64,000 nucleotides of DNA from Cervus elaphus (Eukaryota > Chordata > Mammalia > Artiodactyla > Cervidae): assembly GCF_910594005.1 (NCBI RefSeq), contig NC_057835.1, positions 52,476,001 to 52,540,000 of the forward strand, given 5' to 3'. Position 1 is the stretch's first letter; every line of letters starts with the position of its first letter. Below the pieces are notes generated by a model. The model ran no database searches. It saw only the letters and a list, made by a program, of their open reading frames with translations, and had not been told where the DNA came from. Of this stretch, positions 23,483 to 35,247 are shown piece by piece. A program made the translations under genes and the position numbers.

Positions 23483-24829
23483 CAAAGAAAAGACAGGCGG
23501 CTTTCTCAGTAAACGGTGCAGACATACCTGTTTATCTTTCTCTTTCCCTCTCTCTCTCAAACGTATCTCTGCTTTTTTAGCTTGGTGAATGAGACACCCA
23601 ATACAATTATAATGAAAAATTATATGAAAGTACATTGAAAAATAAAAAGCGCTAGAAAGTGCACAGGATTAGAATTGATGGCATTGTTATTGGGAATGTT
23701 TTTAGAAAGAAGCATAAATTAGAAAGAATGTATAGGGAGGCATTAGTAAGCAAGAAAAGTATTATGCAAATTTAACTATGATTTAATATATGTTAAATTT
23801 TATGAGGTTATTTTAATCTAATTTCCCTAGTGCTTAATTAACTGAATTTTTCTGCTTTGGTGTCTTTAAAATTTAATTATAAAAATTTTAACATGTGACA
23901 TATGTTCATAATTTATAAATAAAAATAGTTCTACTGGGCTAATAATAAAAAATCCCTGTCCCCTTCTCCAAATTTGCCTAGTTTTTTATTCTGTTCCCTA
24001 AAGAAAATACTTTTACAACTTCTGTTTCTCTCAGCATTTATCACTAATGTGCATCTTCATCTATCTTTTTCTAATTTTTAAAAAATCATCTCTTAATTTG
24101 GACTATAAATGGCGATGCTCCATTCATTTTGACAAAACTAAAATTGCACTGAAGTTACATAGGCAAGGATGACTATTCAAGACTATTGCAAATAAGGCAG
24201 AGAGACCGGAACTCATCCTGAATTCATCTTCCCTAAAAGAATAAGCTGGAGAATTTTTAAGACCTGGGGTGAGGCTTCCTATGTCACCTGTGCTTACTAA
24301 TTGGTTTTATACAAAGAAGAGTAAACATCTCCTATCTTTATGACAAGGTTAGTTTTATAGCTTGGAGCAAAGCACCCACAAAAGTTAGATTCCTACCTTC
24401 CCATGGAGACTGTGAGGTGGGGGAGCTATTGTCACTGACAATGGCCTTTCAGAGAAATGCCTCCCAGGTCTTGCACAGGCATTCCTATGCTGTAAAACAG
24501 GCCACGAAGCTGTGAAAAATGTTTTTATCTCAAGATGCAGAGAAGGAATTCACAATTACAAGTGTTCTAAAGAAATGCTTTTATGGGAGTCATGGCCTGG
24601 AGTCAAGAGGAAGCCTGTCTGAAGTTTAGACAGGCTGAGAGAATCATTAAGGATGCCTTGGTCCACTTATCAATTTACATCACAATTTCTGTTTTAATCT
24701 ACATAAATGTAAACATAATCAAGATAACCAGGATAAAGCTTTAATTTTATTGAGTGTAAAGATTATATCTAATTTTGAATTTTCCTCTTCAGGAAAATTA
24801 TTACCCTGTGCTGACACAGTGGTAATAAA
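23483..24829. other. unrecognised; includes a less AT-rich block at 24100-24660
   Basis: The block 24100-24660 reads as structured, mixed-composition sequence rather than AT-rich filler, but has no long ORF. It could be a very old LTR/repeat I cannot name or a conserved non-coding element. Confidence 0.35.
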
Positions 24830-24990
24830 GATAGCTGGCATTTATTAAGTCAGGTCATTGGCTACAGGTACCTACCTCGTTTATACTCATCAAAAATAAG
24901 ATTTGAGTTCAGAAATCATTCTAATTTATAATATACCACTGAAGAAACCAAAGCTGAGTGTATTTAAATAATGTGAAATGAACCACAAAA
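24830..24990 (+). mobile_element. MIR SINE relic
   Basis: 'agctggcatttattaagtca', 'ctcgtttatactcatcaaaa' and 'actgaagaaaccaaagctga' follow the MIR order. Diverged. Confidence 0.55.
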
Positions 24991-25284
24991 CTCACTGTAC
25001 TTTGTCACACAAAACGTCTTGCTCTTCCCCAACCTGTAACACTCCTTCCATTTACCTTTGAATATGGTGTGCTTCTAAAAGCAATTCATGTCCTTGACTG
25101 TGGAGTACTACTGTTATGTTTATATTCTATAACCAGGTGAAGATATTTGCCCTAACTTTTCTGCATTCTTCTTATCAAGAGAACTTCAGCCAATTCATCC
25201 CTTTGCTTCTGTAACACTCCTCACTCAACCTTTACAAAATTCAAACAATATACAAATATAGTTTTATATTGTGCATGACTATTC

Positions 25285-25395
25285 TCTCCCAGAGGACTGT
25301 AAGCTCTTTGAACACATAGAATTTATGCTATTTATTGCTCTATCCTTAGGCTTAAGAAGATTACTGGGCACATAATATAATGTATATTAATATTA
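25285..25395 (+). mobile_element. L2-like 3' end
   Basis: 'ctgtaagctctttgaacaca', 'attgctctatccttaggct' and 'ttactgggcacataatataa' follow the L2 terminal pattern. Confidence 0.5.
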
Positions 25396-25955
25396 GTGGA
25401 CAAAGGGTAGATATGCTTTTGAACAAAATTCATATGCAAATGGCCACTTCTGCTTGAGATGATACAGTAAAAACAGACTAATGACTCTCAGCTGGACAGA
25501 GAAAGTTTGTATTCCCTTCACATTATACAATAAACCAGCAGCTTAATATACAGTAAAATTGAGGTAGATGATTCTTAAGTTCCTGGTTTATATCCATTTA
25601 GTATAATATAGCCCTTCTAATTTAACTGACTGGTTTCCGAATTTTTGCCACTATTCTGTGAAATAAAAGAAATCCATGATGATTATTTTTTCAAGAGTAT
25701 TTTTAAATGTGATTCTTATAGGAAACAGATTGTGTTCCATATCATTATTGTTTTTATATTCTATGGCATTTATTTCATCAAACGTACTGTTGAATTTTAG
25801 TGATTTGAATCATTTTCTAAAACCCACTGCATCCAAAAGATTCTGCTACAATATTGTGATGAAATGACATGACTTTAGTCTAAATCAAACAGCAAAACAT
25901 GAAATTAGATTCATTTATATATTGACAAAATTGTTATTTCAACTATGCCTATTTT
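25396..25955. other. AT-rich sequence, nothing recognised
   Basis: No element or exon is seen. The frame 25676-25867 is AT-rich and without recognisable motifs. Confidence 0.45.
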
Positions 25956-26180
25956 GGGGATTTCCCAGGCAGCGCTAATGGTAAAAACAAACAAACAAAC
26001 AAACAAACTGACTGCCAATGCAGGAGACATAAGAGACGCAGATTTGATCCTAGGTTGGGAAGATCCCTGGAGGAGGGCATGGCAACCCACTCTGGTATGC
26101 TTGCCTAGAGAATCCCGTGGACAGAGGAGCCTGGCGGTCTACAGTTCAGAGTCAGATACAACAGAGTACGCATGCACTGC
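25956..26180 (+). mobile_element. Bov-tA SINE with an internal (CAAA)n expansion
   Basis: The head 'ggggatttcccaggcagcgc' is followed by a (CAAA)n run at 25986-26008 where intact copies read 'taaagaatctgcc'. The rest is a normal Bov-tA, ending in 'gtacgcatgcactgc'. Confidence 0.85.
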
Positions 26181-26562
26181 CTCTTCTCATCTTATTTTCA
26201 ATTTTAGAATTCTTTTCTTGTTTGAATTCTGGTCATATTAATATTGAAAAGCCATCATTGTACTTCATTATACTTTTTATTGCTGTTATTATTCAATTTG
26301 TATAAAGGAAGGGAAATTTTTATTCTTTCTTTTGTTCAAAGTTGTGTTTTACTAGTGATGAAAGGTGTTTGGTCCTGTCCAAAACCTCCAGAAAACACTT
26401 GATTCATGCCAAAGGGTCTTGGGCATTTGGTTCTGTGCAAAACCATATGGCTTGGACCAAAAACGTTCATGGACATTTTGCATAAAACCAGATTTCAAGG
26501 TCCTTTTGTTGCACATCTCATGCCTTTTTGATGTTTTGGATAAGACAAATCTCGAAGTGTGG
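26181..26562. other. unrecognised sequence
   Basis: No repeat or exon is recognised. The short phrases 'ggtcctgtccaaaacc' and 'ggttctgtgcaaaacc' (26370-26450) are a loose internal duplication. Confidence 0.4.
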
Positions 26563-26574
26563 TGATATAGTATA

Positions 26575-26761
26575 TGTGTGTGTTAGTCACTCAGCTGTGT
26601 CCAAATCTTTGGACCACATGGACTGTAGTACACCAGGTTCCTCTGTCCATGGATTCTCCAGACAAGAATACTGGAGTGGGTTGCCATGCCCTCCTGCAGG
26701 GATCTTCTTGATCCCAAATTGCAGGCATATTCTTTACAGTCTGAACCCCCAGGGAAATGGA
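26575..26761 (-). mobile_element. Bov-tA SINE with target duplication
   Basis: Reverse-oriented Bov-tA ('gttagtcactcagctgtgtc' to 'gaacccccagggaaatgg'). The 12 bases TGATATAGTATA flank it at 26563-26574 and 26762-26773. Confidence 0.95.
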
Positions 26762-26784
26762 TGATATAGTATAGCAAACACAAA

Positions 26785-26884
26785 TTCTGCCACTTATTAG
26801 CCAAGTGGATAAGTTACTTAATTGCATTTCTTTCATAAATAAAATATACCTAACTCATAGTTTTGCTGTGAATAATGAATGAAC
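26785..26884 (-). mobile_element. MIR SINE relic
   Basis: 'ctgccacttattagccaagt', 'ataagttacttaattgca' and 'acctaactcatagttttgct' are the reverse of the MIR sequence. It was interrupted on its left by the younger Bov-tA. Confidence 0.7.
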
Positions 26885-27052
26885 AAATACAGATTCAATT
26901 CCTGGGTCGGGAAGATCCCCTGGAGAAGGCTATAGCAACCCACTCCAGTGTTTGCCTGGAGAATCCCATGGACAGAGGATCCTGGCAGGCTGTGGTCCAT
27001 ACGATTGCAAAGAGTCGGACACTACTGAAGCGACTGAGCAGGAAGCAACGAA
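26885..27052 (+). mobile_element. Bov-tA SINE, 5'-truncated
   Basis: It starts inside the head at 'gattcaattcctgggtcggg' and continues to 'cactactgaagcgactgagc'. It lies in opposite orientation to the SINE 120 bases to its left. Confidence 0.9.
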
Positions 27053-27439
27053 TAAACTGAAATAGTCAGAGCACTGGACAGTGGGCCTGTCAATGGTAAG
27101 CACTGCAAACATACTTGCTAATGATTTTACAGCAATACCCTTTTGTATTGACAAATTGTGTGCAAATGAGTACTTCCATCTATAAATTCTTCCATTCTTC
27201 ATTTTTAAAAGGTTTCTTGTGTAAACTCTAGAAGATTTTTAAATCTGACAAGCAAAAGGTTATTAATATGCCATCTGTATACTGTGTAAAATATCTTTTC
27301 TATCTTTTGCCTGTTAGTCTATCTTGTAAGAAAAGCACATACAACCCGTAAGTTAATCATTTCTATATCCAGCTCAAACAAACCTAGCAAGAGAATAATA
27401 AAGGAGTGGAACATGGGATATTTCAAATGAAACTCATAT
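27053..27439. other. unrecognised sequence
   Basis: No repeat or exon is recognised. Confidence 0.4.
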
Positions 27440-27698
27440 CAGTTCAGTTCAGTTTCTCAGTCATGTCCGACTCTTTGCGACCCCCTGAATCGCAGCATGC
27501 CAGGCCTCCCTGTCCATCACCAACTCCCGGAGTTTACTCAAACACATGTCCATTGAGGCGGTGATGCCATCCAGCCATCTCATCCTCTGTCGTCCCCTTC
27601 TCCTCCTGTCCCCAATCCCTCCCAGCATCAGGGTCTTTTCCAATGAGTCAACTCTTCGCATGAGGTGGCCAAAGTATTGGAGTTTCAGCTTCAGCATC
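27440..27698 (-). mobile_element. BovB LINE 3' end, 5'-truncated
   Basis: Reverse-oriented BovB 3' end, with the minus-strand frame 27461-27700 still open over 79 codons ('LKLKLQYFGHLMRRVDSLEK' to 'MDREAWHAAIQGVAKSRT'). It is less diverged than the copies at 4000 and 5790 and so probably younger. Confidence 0.95.
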
Positions 27699-27860
27699 AT
27701 AGCATAGTATACATTTCTAAGGTTTGTTATTTTATTTCTTAATCAAAATGGTTTCCCTTTTAGTTAATTTATTTACATTTCTACAAAGGAAAGTTAAATT
27801 TTATATATTAGTGGCTTTAATTTTGAAAATATTATATCCATTTTCTAATCTGACCATTTA

Positions 27861-28053
27861 TTTTTTTTTTTTAATTTTAATTGGAGCATAATTGTTTTAC
27901 ATTGTTGTGTTGGTTTCTGCCATACAGCAATGTCAATCAGCCATAAGTATACATATCCCTTTCCTTTAGGACCTCTCTCCCATCCCCCCACACCCCACCC
28001 TACCCCTCTAGGTTGCTACACTGGGTTGAGCCACCTGTGTTATAATTACCAGA
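27861..28053 (-). mobile_element. L1 3' UTR, bovine type, truncated
   Basis: It begins with the poly-T of an antisense tail, then 'aattggagcataattgtttt', 'tttctgccatacagcaatgt' and 'ataagtatacatatcccttt', which is the ruminant L1 3' terminus. Confidence 0.85.
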
Positions 28054-28212
28054 GAGGTGTTATATATATTTCAAGCCATTACTTTTCCTTAAAGTTTTCC
28101 TTTCCCATAAAATATAGTGAAACAAATATTTAAAGAGGGAAAACATATCACCATCCTTGTGCTTCTCAAAGAGTTATTTTTTACTTATTAGAAGTATTCT
28201 GGTAACAATAGC

Positions 28213-28213
28213 G

Positions 28214-28280
<67 letters not shown>
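28213..28280. repeat. (TA)n(TG)n microsatellite, 57 nt of TG
   Basis: A short TA run leads into an uninterrupted TG tract at 28224-28280, about 28 units. This is the longest pure simple repeat in the window and is likely to vary in length between individuals. Confidence 0.97.
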
Positions 28281-28282
<2 letters not shown>

Positions 28283-31200
28283 TACTTGTTACCTGAAATA
28301 ATTTACTTCTGTATTAATTCAATTGTTTAGGTATTTCAACAGTGTAATTTTACTTCCAAATATGTTTTTTCCAAGCATGAAATATTTTACATAATTTTTA
28401 ACAACTACTTTTAACTTTGTAACACCAGATATTTCTAAATTGGAGTGTATGATAATTGAAAACCCATTTATCAAAGCAAAGAAATGAGATACAGAACACG
28501 TACAATTTTTAAATCTCTAAATTACCAATTGTAAGTAGCTGGAATTTTTGACATAGACTTACAGATAATTTCACTGCCACAAATAAGTATTATTACTGTC
28601 TTTCAGCAAATTTTTTTTTCACCAAAATGTTTAGTTGTTAATAGCAGCAACAGAACAAATAATCCTAAACTAAATACAAAATTTTAAAAATTAGTATTCA
28701 ATATTGTTTGATAAAATTCCTTCTGAAAGCACAGTATTAGGTACATTTAATAAAGAGTAAGTGAACTAGAAATTACAAATTTCTACTCATAATGTGAGAT
28801 GTATATTGACTACATATTCCATTTTATAAAAAGTGTGTGTATTTGGGCATTTTAGTCTGAAACCTATTATTCAATTTGACACTAGTGTCAAATGAGTTAT
28901 TTTTGCTTTGAGGTGAATCAATAGGATTCTCTTCCTTTTACAGTTAAAAGTAATCCAGCTACCAGCAAACTGTTCCACACGATGTAACAACATTGCCCAA
29001 CTAGCACTGCATTTCAGGATCCTGCTAGTTGCAGATATGGGGAAAGCTGGTACATTTTGTGAGCTAGTAAGTAAATAAAAGCTAAAATCTTTGAAAGAGT
29101 GAATCAACTTCATATTCTTTACTTGTTATTTCTTCTCTGATAATCAAGGCATCATTTTGGTTTTAAAAACACACTACTTGAAGTAAGTCTCCCTTGTGTT
29201 ATGAAAAGTCCATGGGTGCAGTCTCTATGGATGGGCAGACAGGAGATACAAGGGTACAGGAGATAAGGGAAAGAGAAAATTAAGACAGGAGGGCCTTAGA
29301 AGTTTCAACAGTTATTTGAAGACAGTTGGGTTCAGTTTAATCTTGCTTATCTTTAAAACACTCTCACTGATGTATATTTCAGACTTTTTTCACTAAAGAA
29401 GTGAGAATTTGATTATTACTTTACAGGGGGTATGTAAGACTTTAACTAAGTAATGTAGTATTCTCATTTTGATTGGAAAATCACCAGTAAAACCTAATAC
29501 ACTCTTAACCAACAAGACAAGGCTATATATTAAGGGATGTGGTTTGTAGTAGGTTATTTTGATCTTGGCTTTGGGATATTCCCTTCAAAACTCCTCCTTC
29601 TCCCTCAGTTTTCATCTTTCTTTTTTTTCTATTCAATAACCCCTTTGCTAATTTTATCAAAAGACAAAGTCCTTCAGAAACATGTGGGACACAAGTGTCA
29701 TTCAAATGACTTTGTTACATATTCTGCATTTACAGATGAGTGATAAAAAGAAGCTTCTTTCTAATAATAGGAACTTTATGCCTTATTTTAGAAATAATGA
29801 AGAAATCTTGGATTGAATGAATAGATCAGATCGTTAGTAAAATGAGGATGTGAAATATGCATCACTAAGTATGTCACCTTCTTATAGATCGCTTTACAAG
29901 TAACTTGAATGTCCCAAAACACTCACCTGGAAAAGAACTGTCAAAGGGCATTTCCAAGGATGTCTAATAGTTTGAGGAAAGTTATTTTAGTTTCAGCATT
30001 TCTGACTTTCAGTCACTTCAAACATGATAATTAAGTGACTATAAACTATTCTAATTGGGAATAAAAGGAAACAAAAAAATGTATTTAACAGCTTAAACAT
30101 CCTTGCTATTATTTAAAGTCATTTATTGACAAAATGGTTGATTTGACTTGTTTTCTTATGGCTTGTCAGAATCTATAACTAGATGAGGAGACATATCTTA
30201 CTGTTTGCTTTTCATCTTGGATCATTTCAGGGTAAATGGAATGCTATAAATTCTTCAGTGCATTCAGTGGAAAGTCATGATAATCTGCCAGGGCCACTTG
30301 AGAGACAATTTTCTAACACAGCTGCTGATTGATTTCAATGAGATATTTCTGAACTAGGTGTGATGTTAATTTCAACTCTAAACAATATATGGTTCATACA
30401 TGGTCATTCACTATCTTTGTGAATATTTTGATTAACAGTCCGCTTCCAGTTAAATATAACATCTATTGAAATAACATAGAACATGAATATATAGCAGTCT
30501 AAATTAGAAAATAATATATTTCATATTAATTACATTAATATATCCACCAAAGAGTAGGGTGGGGAATTATGCCAATAAGACAAACTTCCACTGTATTTTG
30601 ATCTTCAGTCTTCAATAGTGGAATCAAAAGCTTGCTCAGCATTAATTGCTCACAAAATATTTTTCTTTAGAAAAACAAATCTGTGTGACCATGAGGTCCC
30701 TGTCTTTGGAATAGTAAACTCATACATCATAATCTATACTTGAAAGGTATATTTTACTTGGATTTTATTCTTCAGAATTGCCTTGATACTTGTGCTAAGA
30801 TGACATAGGTTCACAGGATACAGGTGGGAAAGTTAGACTGCAGGGAAATGAATTAATCCCATGATTATTTTTTTGTGAAAAAAAAAAAAAAACTTTTTTG
30901 TTTTGTTTTTAGTTTTGCTACCCCAATTGATATTATCAAACATTTAATACAAGCTATTGAAATGTATGTTGAAATGTCATGTTTTGAGTGTCCCAGTTTT
31001 ATGCCAAAGTGGAAAAATAATGCACATATTATAAATTTATGTAGTGAAAAAAACTGCTAGTTTATGGAATTGGAAGTATGTTTGTTACTGCTCAATTACA
31101 CAAGAGTGTAATTGTGTTTAAATAAAATCAACAGATAAGATTTAGTAAGACCTATTTAAAACAAGAATCACAGACATAGACGCTGCACCATTTTCTGGTT

Positions 31201-31964
31201 GTTAGCAATTCCTGATAACCTCAGTAAGACCTTGATTTGATTCCTGGAAATTAATGTGTCCTCTTGGCAGGCTCTGGCATCCCTAGTGAGTCTTTAGGGA
31301 GGGTGCAATGACACATTTGCTGATATCAGAAACAACACCATCTCATAAAAATTAGAGATAGTTAAGACCATGGTTAGAGAGACCATCAGAAAATTTTTTT
31401 CATGATTTTGTATAAATCAGTAATTTGCCATCAACACATTTCACATTTATAAAAAGATTCTGTAGTAACTTCAGAATCTTTTTCCTATCTTTGTTAAAAT
31501 GAGTTTAAAATAGCTACAGTCATAATCAGAAATAAGTGACACTATGCAAAGTAATTATTTAAAATCAGTATTATTATTTAAATACACAAAATTTGAAAAA
31601 AAAAATCTTTGTTCTCTCATACACATGAATGTTTTTATCTCCATATAACAGAAGGAAATATTTATAAGGGTTTTCAACTTGCTATGTCCGAGCTTCTAGA
31701 GTTAGTGTGCTAACAACAGCCCTGAACAATAAGAAAATCACATATGACTGAATAGACTGTCCTATTCATCGACACAAAAGAATTCTTCCGATACAAAAAA
31801 TAGTTCTATGATGTGTTTCCTATAGTCAGACTGTGAGAAAACTACTTGCAAATGCTTTTCTGTTATCTTAATAGTAGTTAAGAAAATAATAATAACAGCA
31901 GCAGCAGTAGCAGCAAAATGTATCTATTAAGAATTCCTTCAAATGCCAGGTTATAGACTGAGAG
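28281..31964. other. repeat-poor stretch (left part of the island)
   Basis: I see no ruminant SINE, BovB or L1 3' end over 3.7 kb. A 20-base perfect palindrome lies at 28874-28893. No ORF in it resembles a protein family, and the poly-A at 30878-30892 has no recognisable element attached. Confidence 0.5.
28874..28893. other. 20-bp perfect palindrome
   Basis: ATTTGACACTAGTGTCAAAT is fully self-complementary. It is in unique-looking sequence. It could be a dimeric protein-binding site or chance; no function is shown. Confidence 0.4.
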
Positions 31965-32115
31965 CATAACTGTATATGAATTTTAATATTTAATTCTTTT
32001 AATAATTTGATGAGGTAGGCAATATTTTTACTCTCATCTTATAGAAAAGAAGCTAAGGCATAGAAATATTAATATTTCTATGGTATATAGCTCATAGCTA
32101 GAAAGCAAAGGTTAG
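31965..32115 (+). mobile_element. MIR SINE relic
   Basis: 'ttgatgaggtaggcaatatt', 'ctcatcttatagaaaagaag' and 'ctaaggcatagaaatat' match the MIR core in order. Confidence 0.7.
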
Positions 32116-32485
32116 CATATAAAAATGTGTATTTTCTGAGATATTATGTATGTGTAAGTGCATACATGTATACTCACACATATACCTATGAGTATTATAT
32201 ATAATCAGACACACATGAGTACCTATTATATAGAATATACACACCAAGCAATTTTAAGAGTGGTCATTTATGAGAAGGGAAACTGAAGAGCCGTAGTGGG
32301 AGAAATGTTAGCAGTTTTCAGTATTCATTAAAATTGCTACCAGATAAATGCAAATATATCCAGTTATTTTCATAATGTGTGTCTTCATATTATGAGGTAG
32401 ACTTTAACAACATTGCTTACTAATAATATATGAATTAAATATTATATATAGAATACATAATATTATATTAACATGAAGCATATAA

Positions 32486-32514
32486 TGTGTGTGTGTGAGA
32501 GAGAGAGAGAGAGA
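32486..32514. repeat. (GT)n(GA)n microsatellite
   Basis: About six GT units followed by about nine GA units. Confidence 0.9.
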
Positions 32515-34155
32515 TAGGGCAGGGGGAGGAAGAAGTATCTTCCTAAAGGACTTGAAGGTTACATGAGTTTATTGGCCATGAAGAACTTAGAACCAAGCAT
32601 CAATAATGACAGTAAGCACTAAATAAGCAAGATAGTAGAAATCTACACGGGTCTTCATATTTAGATGTATATTCTGGCTCTATCCTACTCACACTCTTGC
32701 ACTCTTTTAAGTAACTAGCTTTGTCTTGAAGAAAATGTATTTCATTGAGCTCTATTTCTCCTTTAGCGTTGGCAGTGTTTAAATTCCTAATGAGTAGTGA
32801 GCTAATTCACTTGAAAATTCTAATACTCTTGGCCATTTTAACAAAACTTGGTCTTTCCTGGTGGTTTGCAGCCGGATACACAGGAATCCTTTTAAAAGAG
32901 TAACCACAGGATGGCAGTGTTTTCAGAGGACCATTTGACACCTGAGAGTAAAGAGGTCTACACATTACCACTGGACCCCCCTCCCCACACCATTTAATGA
33001 TCAAATTATTATTTCAAGATGTGACTCAAGTGGAGAATGATGCAGAGGAGAATATTTTGTAAAACATATAAACTTTTCCTGATAATGACAAATAATGAAG
33101 AATGTGCAAGACTGTTGGATTCAAATGAAAATTAAATATTTTATGTTTGTATTCATTTTTAAAAGCTTAAACTGATACATTTTTTACATTGGAGCCATGT
33201 TGATTATAGAAATAAATGGATAAAGGCTAATTTTAAAATAAAAAATGCCTCCACATATTTTAGGAAATTAATATAAAGTTTGAATTATCATCATGTCTTT
33301 ATTTTCAATCTATGGTGTAAGGCATTATTTCCAAACTTTATTTTAGCAGTAGAATTCTTCCTTTCCTCCCAACAAGATCACATTCAGCACTCATGATTTA
33401 AATGGTTTCTTCAACAGGGTTTTGTTAAAGAAAAACGGTCTCCAAAACTTTGCCCAATGCTTCATTCCAAAGAAGCCCCAACAGTACTTCTGCACAGTTG
33501 TAAAAAAACAAAAATCATTATGAAAGCACTTCTCCAGGGGAAACCCGGCCTGGTCAGTAAGCGATTAACCTTTTTTTCTGGAGGTGGCTGGGAATGGTGT
33601 GTGGGTGGGTATTTTCTGCTGCAAATGAACCATCTGTAGTTTATATTTTTACTGCCTATGCAGAACCATTAATGCAAACCTAAATACCCTTACAAAGATT
33701 TTAGTTATTCAAAAGACAGCACAGAAGCTTGTGTGAATGTCATATCAATTTGCTCATGAGAATGCTTTTGAATGGTTTGTTTGATTGTGTCTACTTGCAT
33801 AAGTTGTTTTATATAAATATCTATAATTAAGATCCTTTAGTAAGGATAAGTTGCTAACAAGCAGTGCTTTTAAAAATAAAGAAAGGAGGAAAATGAGGAA
33901 AAAAATAAAAATTTCTGCAATTTCTTACTGATGGTGATGCCAGCCACACTATGACTCAGGGCCAGATTAAAAGAAATAAAAACATCTGGGTCATTATCAA
34001 ACAATCAGGGAAATACTGAGTGACATATAAGGTCAGTTAAAGATTATTAGACCTAGAAGCTAAAAGCCTACTTCAGATCAAGCTTTCTGTTTGTTTGGGT
34101 GAGTAGGTAGGTAGGTGGAGTGATATTGCTGCAGTCGGTTTATCTTTCTGGTCCA

Positions 34156-34180
34156 TGCCCCCAGCTTTAAGTTGGGGGCA
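34156..34180. other. GC-rich 25-nt hairpin
   Basis: TGCCCCCA and TGGGGGCA are exact complements around gctttaagt. In RNA the stem could extend inward by a G-U and further A-U/G-C pairs. It stands out against the AT-rich surroundings. Confidence 0.45.
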
Positions 34181-34721
34181 CCTATGGTTATATCAGAAGC
34201 ATATATTTGTGATGACAATAATGTATGTGAAAATAAGTGATGCTCTATTAAGGATTCTATAAACCTAAAATGTTATTAGTGATGGAAATATGCTAGAAAT
34301 AGTTTATCTGAATAAGCTTTTGGATGTTCACATTTCTGAAAGTTGGTTCAATCAAGTTATTTGTGACACATACTTATTTTTATATTCTTACTCAGTTTTA
34401 ATAACATGTCAGTCGCCCCTTTAAACTACAATATTCTGTGAAGTATCCCTGATGTCAATTGTCATAACGTATCTTCAGCTGTCTAGAAAACAAGCAGCCC
34501 AGTCATTTCTTATTAAGTAAGTTTTTGATTATCTAATGTAGTCTTGGTCATACTTATCAGAGATAAGAGCTTTCTAATAATGAGATAAAATGACCCAGTA
34601 TCTTGCTGTTTCTTCTTTTCCAAAATGTCACTATTATTCATTAAAAACTTCCTTATTTTGCAGTAATCAGTTTAAGGCTAGAGCTCACTAAAATGAAACT
34701 TAAGTAAAAAAAAGAAATCTA

Positions 34722-35247
34722 GGAGGACTCCCCTAGGGGTACAGTGGCTAAGAATTCACCGGTCAACACAGGGAACACAGGCTTGGGTTCTCTCACTGCC
34801 TCAGGAAGATTCCACATGCCGCAGAGCAACCAAGCCTGTGCATCACGAGTGCTGAGCCTGTGTGCTGCAACACTAAAGCCTATGGAGCAGGAGAACCCAC
34901 CACAATGAGAAGCCTGTACACCCCGCAATGAAGAGTACTTACCACTGGTGCTTCACAGGTGGCGCTAGTGGCAAAGAGCCCTCCTGCCAAAGCAGGCGAC
35001 ATAAGAGATGTATGTCCATCTGTGGGTCAGGAAGATCCCCCCGAGGAGGGCATGGCAACCCACACAAATATTCCTGCCTGGAGAAAACCATGGATAGCGG
35101 AGCCTGGTGGGCTACAGTGCTTTGGGTTCCAAAAAGTCGGACATGACTGCGTGGATAACATTTTTCCTTTCACTAACCACTTGTGCAACTGGAAAAAGCC
35201 CATGTGCCACAACGAAAACCCAGTGCAATTAAAAAAAAAAAAAAAAA
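34722..35247 (+). mobile_element. CHR SINE split by a Bov-tA
   Basis: The CHR head and body ('gtacagtggctaagaattca', 'aggaagattccacatgccgc', 'ccgcaatgaagagtac') stop at 34947. They resume after the inserted SINE at about 35156 with 'aagcccatgtgccacaac' and end in a 17-base A tail at 35231-35247. The tRNA-Glu-like head is diverged. Confidence 0.85.
34948..35155 (+). mobile_element. Bov-tA SINE nested in CHR
   Basis: Complete Bov-tA from 'gtgcttcacaggtggcgcta' to 'aagtcggacatgactgcgtg'. Similar bases (cttaccact / ctaaccact) stand at both edges, a likely decayed target duplication. It is younger than its CHR host. Confidence 0.9.

Larger units (their letters stand above)
32116..34721. other. 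repeat-poor stretch (right part of the island)
   Basis: No ruminant SINE or BovB is recognised. It holds a GT/GA microsatellite at 32486-32514 and a GC-rich hairpin at 34156-34180. The segment 32800-34100 has mixed composition and could contain conserved non-coding sequence. No exon is supported. Confidence 0.45.

Noticed and set aside
23183..23635. 150-codon minus-strand frame, the longest in the window
   Set aside because: Its centre is the antisense of a Bov-tA SINE; young Bov-tA copies often leave open antisense frames.
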